The notes: generated by a model not told the origin, from the letters alone. 64,000 bases of DNA from Methanosarcina vacuolata Z-761 (GCF_000969905.1 NZ_CP009520.1:620001-684000); one strand, 5' to 3'. Shown: positions 38,636-48,563, counted from the stretch's first letter. Translations and numbers: made by a program.

Positions 38636-40261
38636 TTATTCACTTTCAGAGTATATTCCCGGTCTTGTATTTGTTGTCACTGTTATGTAATTTGTTTTAG
38701 TTACAGTACTGCCGCCTGCTACATTGCTTACTGTAAGTGTAACCTTATATTTTCCTTCCTGTAAATACTCATGTTCTGGATTCTGTTCCCTTGAAATTGT
38801 CCCGTCTCCAAAACTCCATTTCCACTTGGTCGGTATTCCTGTACTTTTATCCGTAAAAGCGACAGTTAACGGAGCTTTTCCTGAGGTTGGTGTCGCAGAA
38901 AATGCAGCAACAGGTTTTGTTACCACATTTATATAGCCTGTTTTTGTTATTGTGTTACCGCCTTTAGCATTTGTAGCTGTAAGTTTAACAGTATAACTCC
39001 CTATTTTGGAATACTTATGCTTCGGATTCTGCTGGGTTGAAGTTGCTCCATCTCCAAAATCCCATTTCCATTTGGTCGGATCTCCTGTACTGGTGTCAGT
39101 AAAAGCAACCGTTAATGGTGCTTTTCCTTCGGTGGGTTTTGCAGAAAAATTTGCGAAAGGACCTGGTTTCTGCGGACATATAAACTGCCCGAAAGCAGCT
39201 GGAGCTTCTCCTACATCAACAGTAGCTATAATATTATTTGTTGCTGCGTCAATTACAGAGACAGTATTGCTTCCAGAGTTCGCCACATATACCTTTGTTC
39301 CATCCGGATTGGTTGCAACTCCGTAAGGGCCCCTCCCTACAAACACCGTGGCTGTAACTATATTTGTGGCAGTGTCAATTACAGAGAGAGTGCCATCATC
39401 GTAGTTCGTCACATATACCCTTGTTCCTGCCGGGTTGACCGCAACTCCCAAATTCGAGCCTCCTACAGGCACAGTGGCTGTCACCGTGTTTGTTGCAGTG
39501 TCAATTACAGAAACAGTGCTGCTGCCGGCGTTTGATACGTATACCTTAGCTCCATCCGGTGTGACTGCAACTCCAAAAGGATAGTCTCCTACAGGCACAG
39601 TGGCTGTAACAGTATTTGTGGCAGTGTCAATTATAGAGACGTCACTACCGTATAAATTTGTCACGTATGCCTTTTTTCCATCCGGTGTGACTACAACTCC
39701 TGTGGGCCCGCTTCCTACGTTCACCATGGCTGTAACAGTATTTGTGGCGGTGTCAATTACAGAGACAATATCACTGCCGCGATTCGCTACATATGCCTTT
39801 TTTCCATCCGGGGTTATTGCAACTCCAACTGGAGAACTTTCAACAGGCACCGTGGCTATAAGAGTATTTGTAGCTGTGTCGATTACGGAGACAGTCCCTT
39901 CACCGGTCTCCACATGTTCGTCTGTTCCTTTTACTAATATTAATTTTGGATCAATTACGTTTGAGAGAGTATTTTCATAGTTATCCAGATAAAAGTTCGC
40001 CACATATACCCTTGTCCCCTCCGGGTTGACCGCAACTCCGGCAGGGTGGTTTCCTGCAGGTACGGTAGCTGTGACAGTGTTTGTGTCTGTGTCAATTATG
40101 GAAACACTACTACCGAATTCGTTTGTAATATACGCGTACGTCCCTGTAGACGAAGCACTTTGCTCACTATCGGCCGATGCTGCAGATGAAACGAGAACTA
40201 AAAACAAAATTAAAGCTAACGATATTAAGGTTATTGAATGTAATTTTTTGTTAGTTTTCAT
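38636..40261 (-). CDS. secreted beta-propeller protein with two PKD domains, paralogue
   Basis: 541 residues, same layout as its neighbour at 36474: signal peptide (LISLALILFLVLVSSAASA), seven YVTN-type blades including the acidic insert after blade 1 (YLDNYENTLSNVIDPK...), and two PKD domains with WKWDFGDGATS and WKWSFGDGTIS. The last 12 residues (TNTRPGIYSESE) and the 3' flank match the neighbour closely, so the pair arose by tandem duplication. CAGGAGTAGGATAA precedes the ATG, the same leader as at the gene starting at 45078. Without an anchor it is probably secreted or S-layer associated. Confidence 0.9.
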   Translation of the reverse strand: MKTNKKLHSITLISLALILFLVLVSSAASADSEQSASSTGTYAYITNEFGSSVSIIDTDTNTVTATVPAGNHPAGVAVNPEGTRVYVANFYLDNYENTLSNVIDPKLILVKGTDEHVETGEGTVSVIDTATNTLIATVPVESSPVGVAITPDGKKAYVANRGSDIVSVIDTATNTVTAMVNVGSGPTGVVVTPDGKKAYVTNLYGSDVSIIDTATNTVTATVPVGDYPFGVAVTPDGAKVYVSNAGSSTVSVIDTATNTVTATVPVGGSNLGVAVNPAGTRVYVTNYDDGTLSVIDTATNIVTATVFVGRGPYGVATNPDGTKVYVANSGSNTVSVIDAATNNIIATVDVGEAPAAFGQFICPQKPGPFANFSAKPTEGKAPLTVAFTDTSTGDPTKWKWDFGDGATSTQQNPKHKYSKIGSYTVKLTATNAKGGNTITKTGYINVVTKPVAAFSATPTSGKAPLTVAFTDKSTGIPTKWKWSFGDGTISREQNPEHEYLQEGKYKVTLTVSNVAGGSTVTKTNYITVTTNTRPGIYSESE

Positions 40262-40976
40262 TTATCCTACTCCTGTATCTTTCGTCACCTTTACGTTTTT
40301 AATGTGCCTTTTGTCCTTACATGTATGGGGTCATTTTGCTAATGGCTGGTTGCAAAAATATGTTTGCTGAAAAGTAAAAAATTTGCCTAATTTACCCAAA
40401 ATAGTAATATTTTGTCCTTATATAAAGCACTTTCCAAAATTATTATATTACTATTATTATTCATTATTTGATCTGTAAAAACTACTTCAATATCGATATT
40501 TCCTCAATGTTTCTCATTAAAACAGTTCATGTCTTAGTATTATTGGTTTTATTCCCAAATCAGGAAGAGTTTCAAAATTATTTTTCAGGATCAAAAGTCC
40601 TATTGAGAATCCAGAATATGATATTCAGAGAATAAATATTGAGTTTTGGGATCAGCTCATTATGTAAGGAAGAGACTGGTTGAAGCCGATTAGCATAGAA
40701 ATACCTGGTATTTCAGCACAAAAACATGATACGAAAACATTGAGAATTTCAAATTAGCTAAAAAAGTTAAGAAATTAGATCTTGGGAGCCAGTTATTGAA
40801 AACTGCGAGTATGAGGATGGCTCTCAAATATTGTAAAACAAGGTCAAAGGGCGTGTTTATCATATATTATCAATGATACCATCACTGCCCTTTCTCCTTG
40901 ATCTTTTTCTTTTTCCAATTCAGTTTTTATTTACTTTAAGAGTATAACTGGTTTTGTTATAACTTTTATCTAATTT
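40262..40976. other. 715-bp AT-rich gap
   Basis: Upstream of the propeller gene at 38636 and downstream of the one at 40977. No gene, RNA or clean repeat is visible. TATA-like runs near 40410-40470 may be the promoter of the left gene. Confidence 0.5.
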
Positions 40977-42743
40977 TTATATAATTTTTATATATCTGGT
41001 TTTTGTTATCACGCTACGTCCTGCATCATTCTTTACTGTTAAGCTAACAGTATAGACCCCTGCCTTCGAATACTTATGAACCGGATTCTGAAGGTATGAC
41101 TTTGATCCATCTCCAAAGTTCCAGTACCATGAAGCAGGTATTCCTGTGCTTTTGTCAGTAAATTTAACGTTTAATGGTGCTTTTCCGGAAGTGGGAGATC
41201 CAGAGAATGAAGCAACTGGTTTTGATATCACTTTTATATATCCGGTTTTTGTTACCGTGCCACGTCCTGCAGCATTCTTTACTATTAAGCTAACAGTATA
41301 GGCCCCTGCCTTTGAATACTTATGAACCGGATTCTGAAGGTATGACTTTGATCCATCTCCAAAGTTCCAGTACCATGAAGCAGGTGTTCCTGTGCTTTTG
41401 TCAGTAAATTTAACGTTCAATGGTGTTTTTCCGGAGGTAGGGGATCCAGAAAAGGCAGCAACGGGTTTTGTTACAACTTTTATATAATCTTTTTTTGTTA
41501 CTGTGTTGCTGCCTGCAGCATTTGTTACTGTAAGTTTAACAGTATAAACTCCTACTTTTGAATACATATGGATTGGATTCTGTTTGGTTGAAGTTGTTCC
41601 GTCTCCAAAATCCCATTTCCATTTCTTTGGTGTTCCTGTACTTTTGTCATTAAACTGCACTTTCATTGGTGCTTTTCCTGAGGTTGGAGATGCAGAGAAG
41701 GAAGCAGTTGGCAGGTTTGAACTGGTGAGAGTACCCATGTAGACATTGGGTTTTTCATTTTCCCAATCCGACCACACTATCTTATCACCATAGAAATCAA
41801 ATCCTAGACTAATTGATGTGCGATTAGTATGAGTTTCCTCCTGAGTTGAGAGGTTATACATGTAAATACTATCATAATCCAACCACACTATCCTGTCCTT
41901 GGAGATTGCAGGACTATAATAAAATGCTGAATCGCTGGTGGCAATTTGAGTTTCCTTCTTAGTGGAAAGATCATACATGTAGATGGAGGAGTAATATTCA
42001 TCTTCATGGTGCTCATCTGCCCACACTATAATGTTATTGTCAATATCAGGACTGAATGCTGAATCGCTGCTGGAAATCCGAGTTACCTTCTGAGTGGAGA
42101 TATCGTACATTATGATATTACTCGGGCGTCCCTCCAGATCAGATGTACACACTATTATGTTACCGAAAAAAGCAGGATTGTTTATTGGCACATCGTCGAT
42201 ATGAGTTTCCTTCTGAGTGGAGATATCATAAATGCAATAATCATATGTGCGACCATACAGTATCCTGTTGCCGGAGATACACGGCCCGAAGCCAAAAAAG
42301 TAATCAAAAAATATTGTTCTATTGGTTATCCGAATCTCCTTGTGAGTTGAGAGATCGTACATGTATACATCAGATTCTTCCTCTAAAGAGTCCCGATACC
42401 CATTACGCCAGTCCCTCCATACTATCCTGTCACCATATATAGAAGGACCCAATGCTGATCCACTGGTAGTAATTTGAGTTTCCTTCTGAGTGGAGATATT
42501 GTACATGTAAATATTGAAGGGTCCATCATCCCGGTTCCCATTACGCCAGTCCGTCCATACTATCCTGTCACCATATATAGAAGGACTCTCTGCTGATCCA
42601 CTGGTGGTAATCTGAGTTTCATTGATAGTGAGCGAAGCGCCTTGCTCAGTAGTTGCGGATGCCGTAGATGAAACGAGAATCAAAAATAAAATCAGAAGTG
42701 CTGATGCGACGGCCACTGAATACGATTTTTTGTTAACTTTCAA
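40977..42743 (-). CDS. secreted TolB-like beta-propeller protein with three PKD domains
   Basis: 588 residues. The start is TTG at 42743, preceded by AAGGAGGAGGG. A signal peptide (VAVASALLILFLILVSSTASA) leads to about six blades of a different propeller type, each with ITTSGSAxxPSIYGDRIVWxDWRNGN or a variant, then NIYMYNISTQKET (about 35-345). Three PKD domains follow near 350-430, 435-510 and 515-588 (WKWDFGDGTTS, then twice WYWNFGDGSKS). The last two PKD repeats are almost identical, a recent internal duplication. No C-terminal anchor. Paralogue of the gene at 43279; together they form the second subtype in this cluster. Surface adhesion or S-layer association is inferred. Confidence 0.88.
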   Translation of the reverse strand: MKVNKKSYSVAVASALLILFLILVSSTASATTEQGASLTINETQITTSGSAESPSIYGDRIVWTDWRNGNRDDGPFNIYMYNISTQKETQITTSGSALGPSIYGDRIVWRDWRNGYRDSLEEESDVYMYDLSTHKEIRITNRTIFFDYFFGFGPCISGNRILYGRTYDYCIYDISTQKETHIDDVPINNPAFFGNIIVCTSDLEGRPSNIIMYDISTQKVTRISSSDSAFSPDIDNNIIVWADEHHEDEYYSSIYMYDLSTKKETQIATSDSAFYYSPAISKDRIVWLDYDSIYMYNLSTQEETHTNRTSISLGFDFYGDKIVWSDWENEKPNVYMGTLTSSNLPTASFSASPTSGKAPMKVQFNDKSTGTPKKWKWDFGDGTTSTKQNPIHMYSKVGVYTVKLTVTNAAGSNTVTKKDYIKVVTKPVAAFSGSPTSGKTPLNVKFTDKSTGTPASWYWNFGDGSKSYLQNPVHKYSKAGAYTVSLIVKNAAGRGTVTKTGYIKVISKPVASFSGSPTSGKAPLNVKFTDKSTGIPASWYWNFGDGSKSYLQNPVHKYSKAGVYTVSLTVKNDAGRSVITKTRYIKII

Positions 42744-42773
42744 TTACCCTCCTCCTTAATCTTTAATTTATTT

Positions 42774-42968
42774 GTAACTATTCAGCATATCAAAGAATGT
42801 CGGTTGATTGTGATTCCACTAAAACTGAAAAATCCAAAAAATAACTTATAAACAATGAAAAACGTAGTCAATTGCCAACAATCAAAGAAAATCAATTGAC
42901 AGAAATTTGTCTATTGAATTTTAGTAAAGATGGCTATTGACATTGTTTTATCTGGGCTGGATAGTTAC
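42774..42968. mobile_element. 195-bp MITE with IS66-type ends, different interior
   Basis: GTAACTATTCAGC at the left and GGCTGGATAGTTAC at the right form terminal inverted repeats related to those of the 196-bp MITEs and the IS66-type element, but the interior is unrelated to them. Flanks ATTTATTT (42766-42773) and CTTTATTT (42969-42976) match in 7 of 8. The paralogous 5' flank at 45091-45125 has the same sequence without the element, so this is a real insertion. It lies 31 bp upstream of the gene starting at 42743. Confidence 0.88.
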
Positions 42969-43278
42969 CTTTATTTTTTCATATAAAAAATGTTAATAAT
43001 TTAAAGATATCTACATTTTTAAACTTTGTTATTTAAATCAAAAATTTAAGAAAATGTGTAATTTTAGAAAATTTGTTTTGAGAAGAAGAATAAGTTTACA
43101 GTAAATCCGTATATAAATAGCAAAATTTTTCGGTATAAAAAAGGTAAAAGAAAAAATTTTGAAACTTTTGAATGAGCTTTAAAAGTTAATAAATTATATA
43201 TTGGGACCCAGTCATTGCTTATAGAACCCCAGGAATCTTATAGAACCCGAGGAGGTTTACAACCTTTCGAAATTGCAG

Positions 43279-45078
43279 TCACTTTGCCACTTTTATATAT
43301 TTCCATTTTGTTTTTGTACTACTTCCTGCTGCATTTGTTGCTGTAAGTTTAACCGTGTAGGTTCCTGCAGATGAATATGTATGTGTTGGGCTCTTTTCTG
43401 TTGAATATTTCCCATCTCCAAAATCCCATTTCCATGAGGTTGGCGATCCTTTGCTTGTCTCCGTAAATTTTACCTTTAGCGGAGCTTTTCCTGATAATGG
43501 CCAGCCCCAGAAATCTGCAGTCGGAGCTTGCGAAGTTCCTGTCACGGTTATATATCTTGTTTTTGTTACCACGCTACGTCCTACAGCATTCTTTACTGTC
43601 AGGCCAACAGTATAGACTCCTGCCTTCGAATATTTATGAATCGGATTCTGTAGGTATGACTTTGATCCATCTCCAAAAGTCCAGTACCATGAAGCAGGTA
43701 TTTCTGTGCTTTTGTCAGTAAATTTAACGTTTAATGGAGCTTTTCCGGAAGTAGGTTTCGCAGAAAACGCAGCAACTGGTTTTGTTACAACTTTTATATA
43801 ATCTTCTTTTGTTACTGTGTTGCTGCCTGCAGCATTTGTTACTGTAAGTTTAACAGTATAAACTCCTACTTTTGAATACTTATGCATTGGATTCTGTTTG
43901 GTTGAAGTTGTTCCGTCTCCAAAATCCCATTTCCATTTCTTTGGTGTTCCTGTACTTTTGTCAGTAAATTTAACGTTTAATGGTGTTTTTCCTGAGGTTG
44001 GAGATGCAGAGAAGGCAGCAGTTGGCAGGTTTGAACTGGTGAGAGTACCCATGTAGACATTGGTTTTTTCATTTTCCCAATCCGACCACACTATCTTATC
44101 ACCATATAAATCAAATCCTGTAATTGACGTATTATTAGTGTGAGTTTCCTCTTGAGTTGAGAGATTATACATGTAAATATTATATTTATTGCCTCGGTCA
44201 TCCAGCCAAACTATCCTGTCCTTGGAGATTGCAGAACTATAATAAAATGTTGATCCGCTGTTGGTAATTTGAGTTTCCTTCTTAGTGGAAAGATCATACA
44301 TGTAGATCTCGGAGTAGTATTCTCCATTATCTCCCTGGCGCCAGTCTGCCCACACTATAATGTTATTGTCGATATCAGGACTGAATGCTGAATGGCTGGT
44401 GGTAATCTGAGTTTTCTTGTTAGTGGAGAGATCGTACATTGTGAGATTACTCGGACGTGCATCAATATCAGATACCCCCACTATTATGTTACCAGAAAAA
44501 GCAGGATTGATTATTGGCACATGGTCGAGATGAGTTTCCTTCTTAGTGGAGATATCATAAATGCAATAACGATATGCGCCACCCCACAGTATCCTGTTAC
44601 CGGAGATAGCGATCCCGAGGTCATACCCGAATCCATCCTCAGGGATTGTGCTATTGGTTATCCGGGTCTCCTTGTGAGTGGAGAGATCGTACATGTATAC
44701 ATCATGTCCTCTCTCGGTATCATTCTGACTATTTCCATTGCGCCCATCCAGCCATATTATCCTATTACCATATATAGAAGGACCCCCTGCTGATCCACTG
44801 GTAGTAATTTGGGTTTCCTTGTGAGTGGAGATATTGTACATGTAAATATTGAAGGGTCCGTCATCCCGGTTTCCATTACGCCAGTCCAGCCATACTATCC
44901 TGTCACCATATATAGAAGGACCCCCTGCTGATCCACTGGTGGTTATCTGAGTTTTATTGATCGTGAGCGAAGCGGTTTGCTCAGTAGTTGCGGATGCAGT
45001 AGATGAAACGATAATCAAAAATAAAATCAGAACTGCTGATGCTAAGGCTACTGATTGCCATTTTTTGTTAGTTCCCAT
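43279..45078 (-). CDS. secreted TolB-like beta-propeller protein with three PKD domains, paralogue
   Basis: 599 residues. Signal peptide (VALASAVLILFLIIVSSTASA), then the same GSAGGPSIYGDRIVWLDWRNGN-type blades as the gene at 40977 (about 35-350), and three PKD domains. The first two match the paralogue (WKWDFGDGTTS, WYWTFGDGSKS). The third (ADFWGWPLSGKAPLKVKFTE...WKWDFGDGKYS) is of a different lineage, which suggests exchange of C-terminal modules. It ends TKWKYIKVAK without an anchor. AAGGAGTAGGATAA precedes the ATG at 45078. It is adjacent to gltX, a different functional class, so the surface-protein cluster ends here. Confidence 0.88.
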   Translation of the reverse strand: MGTNKKWQSVALASAVLILFLIIVSSTASATTEQTASLTINKTQITTSGSAGGPSIYGDRIVWLDWRNGNRDDGPFNIYMYNISTHKETQITTSGSAGGPSIYGNRIIWLDGRNGNSQNDTERGHDVYMYDLSTHKETRITNSTIPEDGFGYDLGIAISGNRILWGGAYRYCIYDISTKKETHLDHVPIINPAFSGNIIVGVSDIDARPSNLTMYDLSTNKKTQITTSHSAFSPDIDNNIIVWADWRQGDNGEYYSEIYMYDLSTKKETQITNSGSTFYYSSAISKDRIVWLDDRGNKYNIYMYNLSTQEETHTNNTSITGFDLYGDKIVWSDWENEKTNVYMGTLTSSNLPTAAFSASPTSGKTPLNVKFTDKSTGTPKKWKWDFGDGTTSTKQNPMHKYSKVGVYTVKLTVTNAAGSNTVTKEDYIKVVTKPVAAFSAKPTSGKAPLNVKFTDKSTEIPASWYWTFGDGSKSYLQNPIHKYSKAGVYTVGLTVKNAVGRSVVTKTRYITVTGTSQAPTADFWGWPLSGKAPLKVKFTETSKGSPTSWKWDFGDGKYSTEKSPTHTYSSAGTYTVKLTATNAAGSSTKTKWKYIKVAK

Positions 45079-45499
45079 TTATCCTACTCCTTAATCTTTA
45101 ATTTATTTTTCATATAAAAAATGTTAATAATCTAAAGATAAATAATTTAGATATATATACATTTTTAAACGTTGTCATTTATATAAAAAATTTAAAATGT
45201 GCGTAATTTTAGAAAATTTGTTTTGAGAAAAAGAATAAGTTTACAGTAAATCCATACATAAATAGCAAAATTTTTCGGTATAAAAAAGATAAAAGAAAAA
45301 CTTTTGAGAATTTCAAATTAGCTAAAAAAAGTCAAGAAATTAGATAGGGAGCGCTACTGAAAATCACAAAATTAATATCTCTAAAAAATGACAAAAAGAT
45401 GGGCAAGCTCATTTTTAAATATCAAATCAACAACTTACAGACACCTTCAGATAAGAACTAAGGAACACAATGAATAAATGAATAAAAAGAGTGAGCAAA
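45079..45499. other. conserved 5' flank of the TolB-like propeller gene
   Basis: Non-coding. The stretch 45079-45300 is closely similar to 42744-43150 (upstream of the paralogue) once the 195-bp MITE is removed, including a shared block starting near GTTTACAGTAAATCC at 43092 and 45239. Conservation implies that the promoter and long leader were duplicated with the genes. AT-rich, no frame of interest. Confidence 0.6.
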
Positions 45500-45558
45500 A
45501 GAAAAGAGAACAGTTTCCTGTTCACCTTCTTCTAGACATATAGAACAGTTTCCTGTCC
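45500..45558 (-). terminator. tandem gltX terminators
   Basis: Two copies of a GAACAGGAAACTGTTC-type hairpin (6-bp stem, GAAA tetraloop) follow gltX: 45543-45558 (one change) and 45508-45523 (perfect), the second followed on the minus strand by TCTTTTCTTTT. A third copy accompanies the gltX fragment at 63.7 kb. Confidence 0.75.
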
Positions 45559-45574
45559 ACTTTCTTCCAGACAA

Positions 45575-47290
45575 TTATTTGTGGGCAAAATAAGCCACAA
45601 CTTCTTCTTCACTTACGGTATCTATCCTGCAGAAACCGAAGCGTTCGAACTGCACGATTTTGTCAAGTTCGGCTGCAATCCCCTGCTCCCCGATACCGTT
45701 AAGATCACCTTCGGGGCCGCGTACTTTCACATTTATTCCGTCAAGTGGGACCCAGTGGATGATTTTTGCCTTTGCTTTTTTAAGGGCTTCAAGAGAAACA
45801 TCAGAGAGCTTTGCCTGAAGTGGGGAAAGAGAAGTAATCTCTATATTGCAGAAATCTTTTAAGCGGATAATAGAACCCACTTCCAGCTTTTCGACATCCT
45901 CCGTGCAGACAAGTACTTTATTCCCTGCAGCAATTTCCCTGAATCCTCTTTTATGGTCAGTAGGGTGAAGAGGAAGTTTAGCAACTGTCGGTTCGGCATC
46001 TGTAATTTCCAGTTCTACAGGATTCCAGACAAAGAAATAACGGTTTGCAATAGGGTCCACGATTTTGCGGTTTTCGGCGTAGAGAGACTCCATGCTTATG
46101 CTTACGTCAGTCATTCCGACCCCCATCTCTATCATGAACTTCTTAAGAGCTTCAGCCTGGATTCCACGGCGCCTGATTGCCCTAATTGTTGGAAGCCTCG
46201 GGTCGTCCCAGCCGCTGTATTCTCCTGCTTCGATAGCTTTTCTCAGGGTGCTCGTACTGAACTTTCCAAATTCGTGGATCTTGACCCTGCCCCAGTTAGT
46301 TGTTCTCGGGTATTTCCAGCCGAAGTATTTGTAGATATATCCCTGCCGCTTTTCGCTGTCTATAAGGTCTTTGCCCCGGATGATATGGGTCATTCCCAGT
46401 TCGTGGTCTTCTATAGCCCCTGCAAAATCCAGAAGCGGCCAGACAATGTATTTGTTTCCGATCTCAGAGCGGGGATGAGACATCTTTCTTATCCTGAATG
46501 CTCCCCAGTCCCTTAGCGCAGGGTCTTTGTGCTTTATATCGGTCTTTATCCTCAGCACTGCCTGCTGGTCTTCGTATTCCCCGGCAAGCATCTTCTCCCA
46601 GTGCATAAGGTTTTCTTCGGGGCTGGTATCCCTGTGAGGGCAGGCTTGCTTTGCATCCTTAAACTGCTTGAAATCTCCTCCCTTACAGAAGCAGACATAA
46701 GCCTTACCCATCTCGATAAGTTTCCTTGCGTAATCGTAATACATAGGGAAATGGTCAGAAGCATAAACAACCTGGTCAGGCACAACCCCGAGCCATTTGA
46801 AGTCATCGAGATACCAGTCATAAGCCTCAAGCATAGGCCGCTTTATATCAGGATCGGTATCATCGAAACGCAGGACAAATTTTCCTCCGTACATTTTCAC
46901 GTATTCGGAATTAACTACCATGCCTCTTGCACTGCCAAGTGTTGCTGGCCCGTTGGGATTCGGAGCAAAACGCATTACAACTTTGCCATCTTCTGCCCCC
47001 TCAAGAGGTTTTAAGCCCTTATCAGGTTCCTTTTTTACACTAAGGGCTTCGATAAGCTCAGGGGCAATTTCAGAAAGCTTTGCTTCCCAGGCTTCAGGAT
47101 TTCCCTTTGCAATCTCGGGAATAATAACGTTAAGAGCCTCAGATACTGCATTTGGGTCGGACCTGAGTTGAGGGCACTCCCCCATTACTTTGCCCATTAC
47201 AGCTTTAGGTTGGGGGGCTTTCCCGTATTTTACAGCGTTTTGATAGGCGTATTTTTCAATTGTCTTAAGGTCTTCAGGACTTAAGGTCAT
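45575..47290 (-). CDS. gltX: glutamate--tRNA ligase
   Basis: Charges tRNA-Glu, for protein synthesis and as the substrate of glutamyl-tRNA reductase (HemA) encoded 7 kb upstream. 571 residues of the archaeal/eukaryotic-type class Ic synthetase. A helical N-terminal extension (1-100) precedes the catalytic domain, with RFAPNPNGPATLGSARG as the HIGH-motif region near 108 and FVLRFDDTDPDIKRP following. The KMSKS-like element lies in KIHEFGKFSTSTLRKAI. The C-terminal anticodon domain is beta-rich. I start at ATG 47290, preceded by GGAGAAATTCT; an ATG ten codons up lacks a ribosome site. The 3' end of the gene is duplicated as a fragment at 63.6 kb. Confidence 0.95.
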   Translation of the reverse strand: MTLSPEDLKTIEKYAYQNAVKYGKAPQPKAVMGKVMGECPQLRSDPNAVSEALNVIIPEIAKGNPEAWEAKLSEIAPELIEALSVKKEPDKGLKPLEGAEDGKVVMRFAPNPNGPATLGSARGMVVNSEYVKMYGGKFVLRFDDTDPDIKRPMLEAYDWYLDDFKWLGVVPDQVVYASDHFPMYYDYARKLIEMGKAYVCFCKGGDFKQFKDAKQACPHRDTSPEENLMHWEKMLAGEYEDQQAVLRIKTDIKHKDPALRDWGAFRIRKMSHPRSEIGNKYIVWPLLDFAGAIEDHELGMTHIIRGKDLIDSEKRQGYIYKYFGWKYPRTTNWGRVKIHEFGKFSTSTLRKAIEAGEYSGWDDPRLPTIRAIRRRGIQAEALKKFMIEMGVGMTDVSISMESLYAENRKIVDPIANRYFFVWNPVELEITDAEPTVAKLPLHPTDHKRGFREIAAGNKVLVCTEDVEKLEVGSIIRLKDFCNIEITSLSPLQAKLSDVSLEALKKAKAKIIHWVPLDGINVKVRGPEGDLNGIGEQGIAAELDKIVQFERFGFCRIDTVSEEEVVAYFAHK

Positions 47291-47419
47291 AGAATTTCTC
47301 CAAAAATAAACTGGATCCAATGATTTAGAGTGATTGTGATTGAGGAAAAAACATGTAAATAGGGTTATAAAAAGTCACCGAAGCGAAGGAATTCCTCACA
47401 AAAACTGAAAAAGACCTTT

Positions 47420-47448
47420 TAAAAAAGCTCCTTTTGCATGCAGGAGCC
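47420..47448 (-). terminator. terminator after the small HTH gene
   Basis: GGCTCCT and AGGAGCT form a 7-bp stem around GCATGCAAA, followed on the minus strand by TTTTTAAAAG, immediately after the stop codon of the gene at 47450. Confidence 0.7.
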
Positions 47449-47449
47449 T

Positions 47450-47755
47450 TTACCTGGGAATTGAAGCTTCGATTTCCTGGATGCGGGATATTTTCTCGTT
47501 GATTTTCTTAAACTCGGACTCAAATTCCTCCAGGAATTTTGGAACCGCATCTCCAGGTACGGCACCCTGAGCCGAGGGCTTGATAAGGTTAGCCTGTTCA
47601 AGGACTCTGAGCGAATAGCGCACTTTATGGTTCTGCATTCCAGTGACTTCTGAAAGTTTCAGAATCCCAATAGGAGCTTCTTCAATCACTTTCTTAAGCA
47701 CCAGAAGATGGCGCTCGGTAAGTTCAAGTTCATTTCCGATAGGCTCAAGCAGCAT
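47450..47755 (-). CDS. small winged-helix protein in the FAH/pyrimidine unit
   Basis: 101 residues. LTERHLLVLKKVIEEAPIGILKLSEVTGMQNHKVRYSLRVLEQANLIKPSAQG is a winged-helix fold in which HKVRYSLRVLEQ would be the recognition helix. The C-terminal 30 residues form an acidic/basic helix (FLEEFESEFKKINEKISRIQEIE), possibly a coiled-coil dimer zipper. The start ATG overlaps the stop of the FAH gene (TGATG), so the two are translationally coupled. A local regulator or an architectural protein; the target is unknown. Confidence 0.75.
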   Translation of the reverse strand: MLLEPIGNELELTERHLLVLKKVIEEAPIGILKLSEVTGMQNHKVRYSLRVLEQANLIKPSAQGAVPGDAVPKFLEEFESEFKKINEKISRIQEIEASIPR

Positions 47756-48489
47756 CAGACAACCTCGTTTCTAAGTGTTCCGATTCCCTGGATCTCAACT
47801 TCTACAATGTCTCCACGCTGAAGTTCTCCAACGCCAGGAGGAGTTCCTGTGGCAATGATATCTCCTACTTCCAGGGTCATGATCTCGGTGATAAATTCAA
47901 TAAGATAAGGAATGTCAAAAAGAAAGTTTGAAGTGCTGGAAGCCTGCCTGGTTTTCCCATTTACCCTGCAGGCAATTTTCGTATCCGTAATATCGAGTTC
48001 ATCGGGAAGAGCAAGATAAGGCCCAAAAGCTGCAAAAGTATCAAAACTCTTTGCCCTTGTCCATTGCCCATCCTTTTGCTGGAGGTCCCGGGCGGTCACA
48101 TCATTAAAGCAGGTATAACCTGCAATTACATCTATGGCCTTTGAGGCTGAGATGTTCTTACAGCGTTTGCCTATAACGATTGCGAGTTCTGCTTCATATT
48201 CTACTCTGGAGCTCGATGACGGATAAATTATCTTGTCCTCATGCCCTATAATGGCTGAAGGAGGCTTTAAAAAGAGTACAGGTTTTTCCGGGATTTTCAT
48301 GTTCAGCTCTTCAGCATGATCCCGGTAGTTCAAGCCGACACACACGATTTTCGAGGGAGACGCAGGCGGAAGGACACGAAGCTCTGAAATGTCAAAAATC
48401 CCGGGGGGAGTCCCTCCTTTTGGATATACGCGTCCATTTTCGATATCTCCGTAAAAAATTTCATCTCCTGATCTGAACCTTCCTATCAT
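47755..48489 (-). CDS. fumarylacetoacetate hydrolase-family protein
   Basis: 244 residues of the FAH superfamily. The core holds KIVCVGLNYRDHAEEL, KPPSAIIGHEDKI and the metal site VEYEAELAIVIGKRCKN (two Glu) plus GYTCFNDVTARDLQ (Asp). These are followed by KSFDTFAAFGP and IATGTPPGVGEL. Members include fumarylpyruvate hydrolase, oxaloacetate decarboxylase and 2-hydroxyhepta-diene isomerase; the substrate cannot be chosen here. CAGGAGAAG lies eleven bases before the ATG. It is the first gene of a two-gene unit with the HTH protein and follows pyrK after 75 bp. Confidence 0.9.
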   Translation of the reverse strand: MIGRFRSGDEIFYGDIENGRVYPKGGTPPGIFDISELRVLPPASPSKIVCVGLNYRDHAEELNMKIPEKPVLFLKPPSAIIGHEDKIIYPSSSSRVEYEAELAIVIGKRCKNISASKAIDVIAGYTCFNDVTARDLQQKDGQWTRAKSFDTFAAFGPYLALPDELDITDTKIACRVNGKTRQASSTSNFLFDIPYLIEFITEIMTLEVGDIIATGTPPGVGELQRGDIVEVEIQGIGTLRNEVV

Positions 48490-48563
48490 GTCTCGGTCTT
48501 CTCCTGCTTTTTGGGATGTTTTCGCCCGCTTTCCTTCATTTTTTTAAAAGGATATATTCAAAC

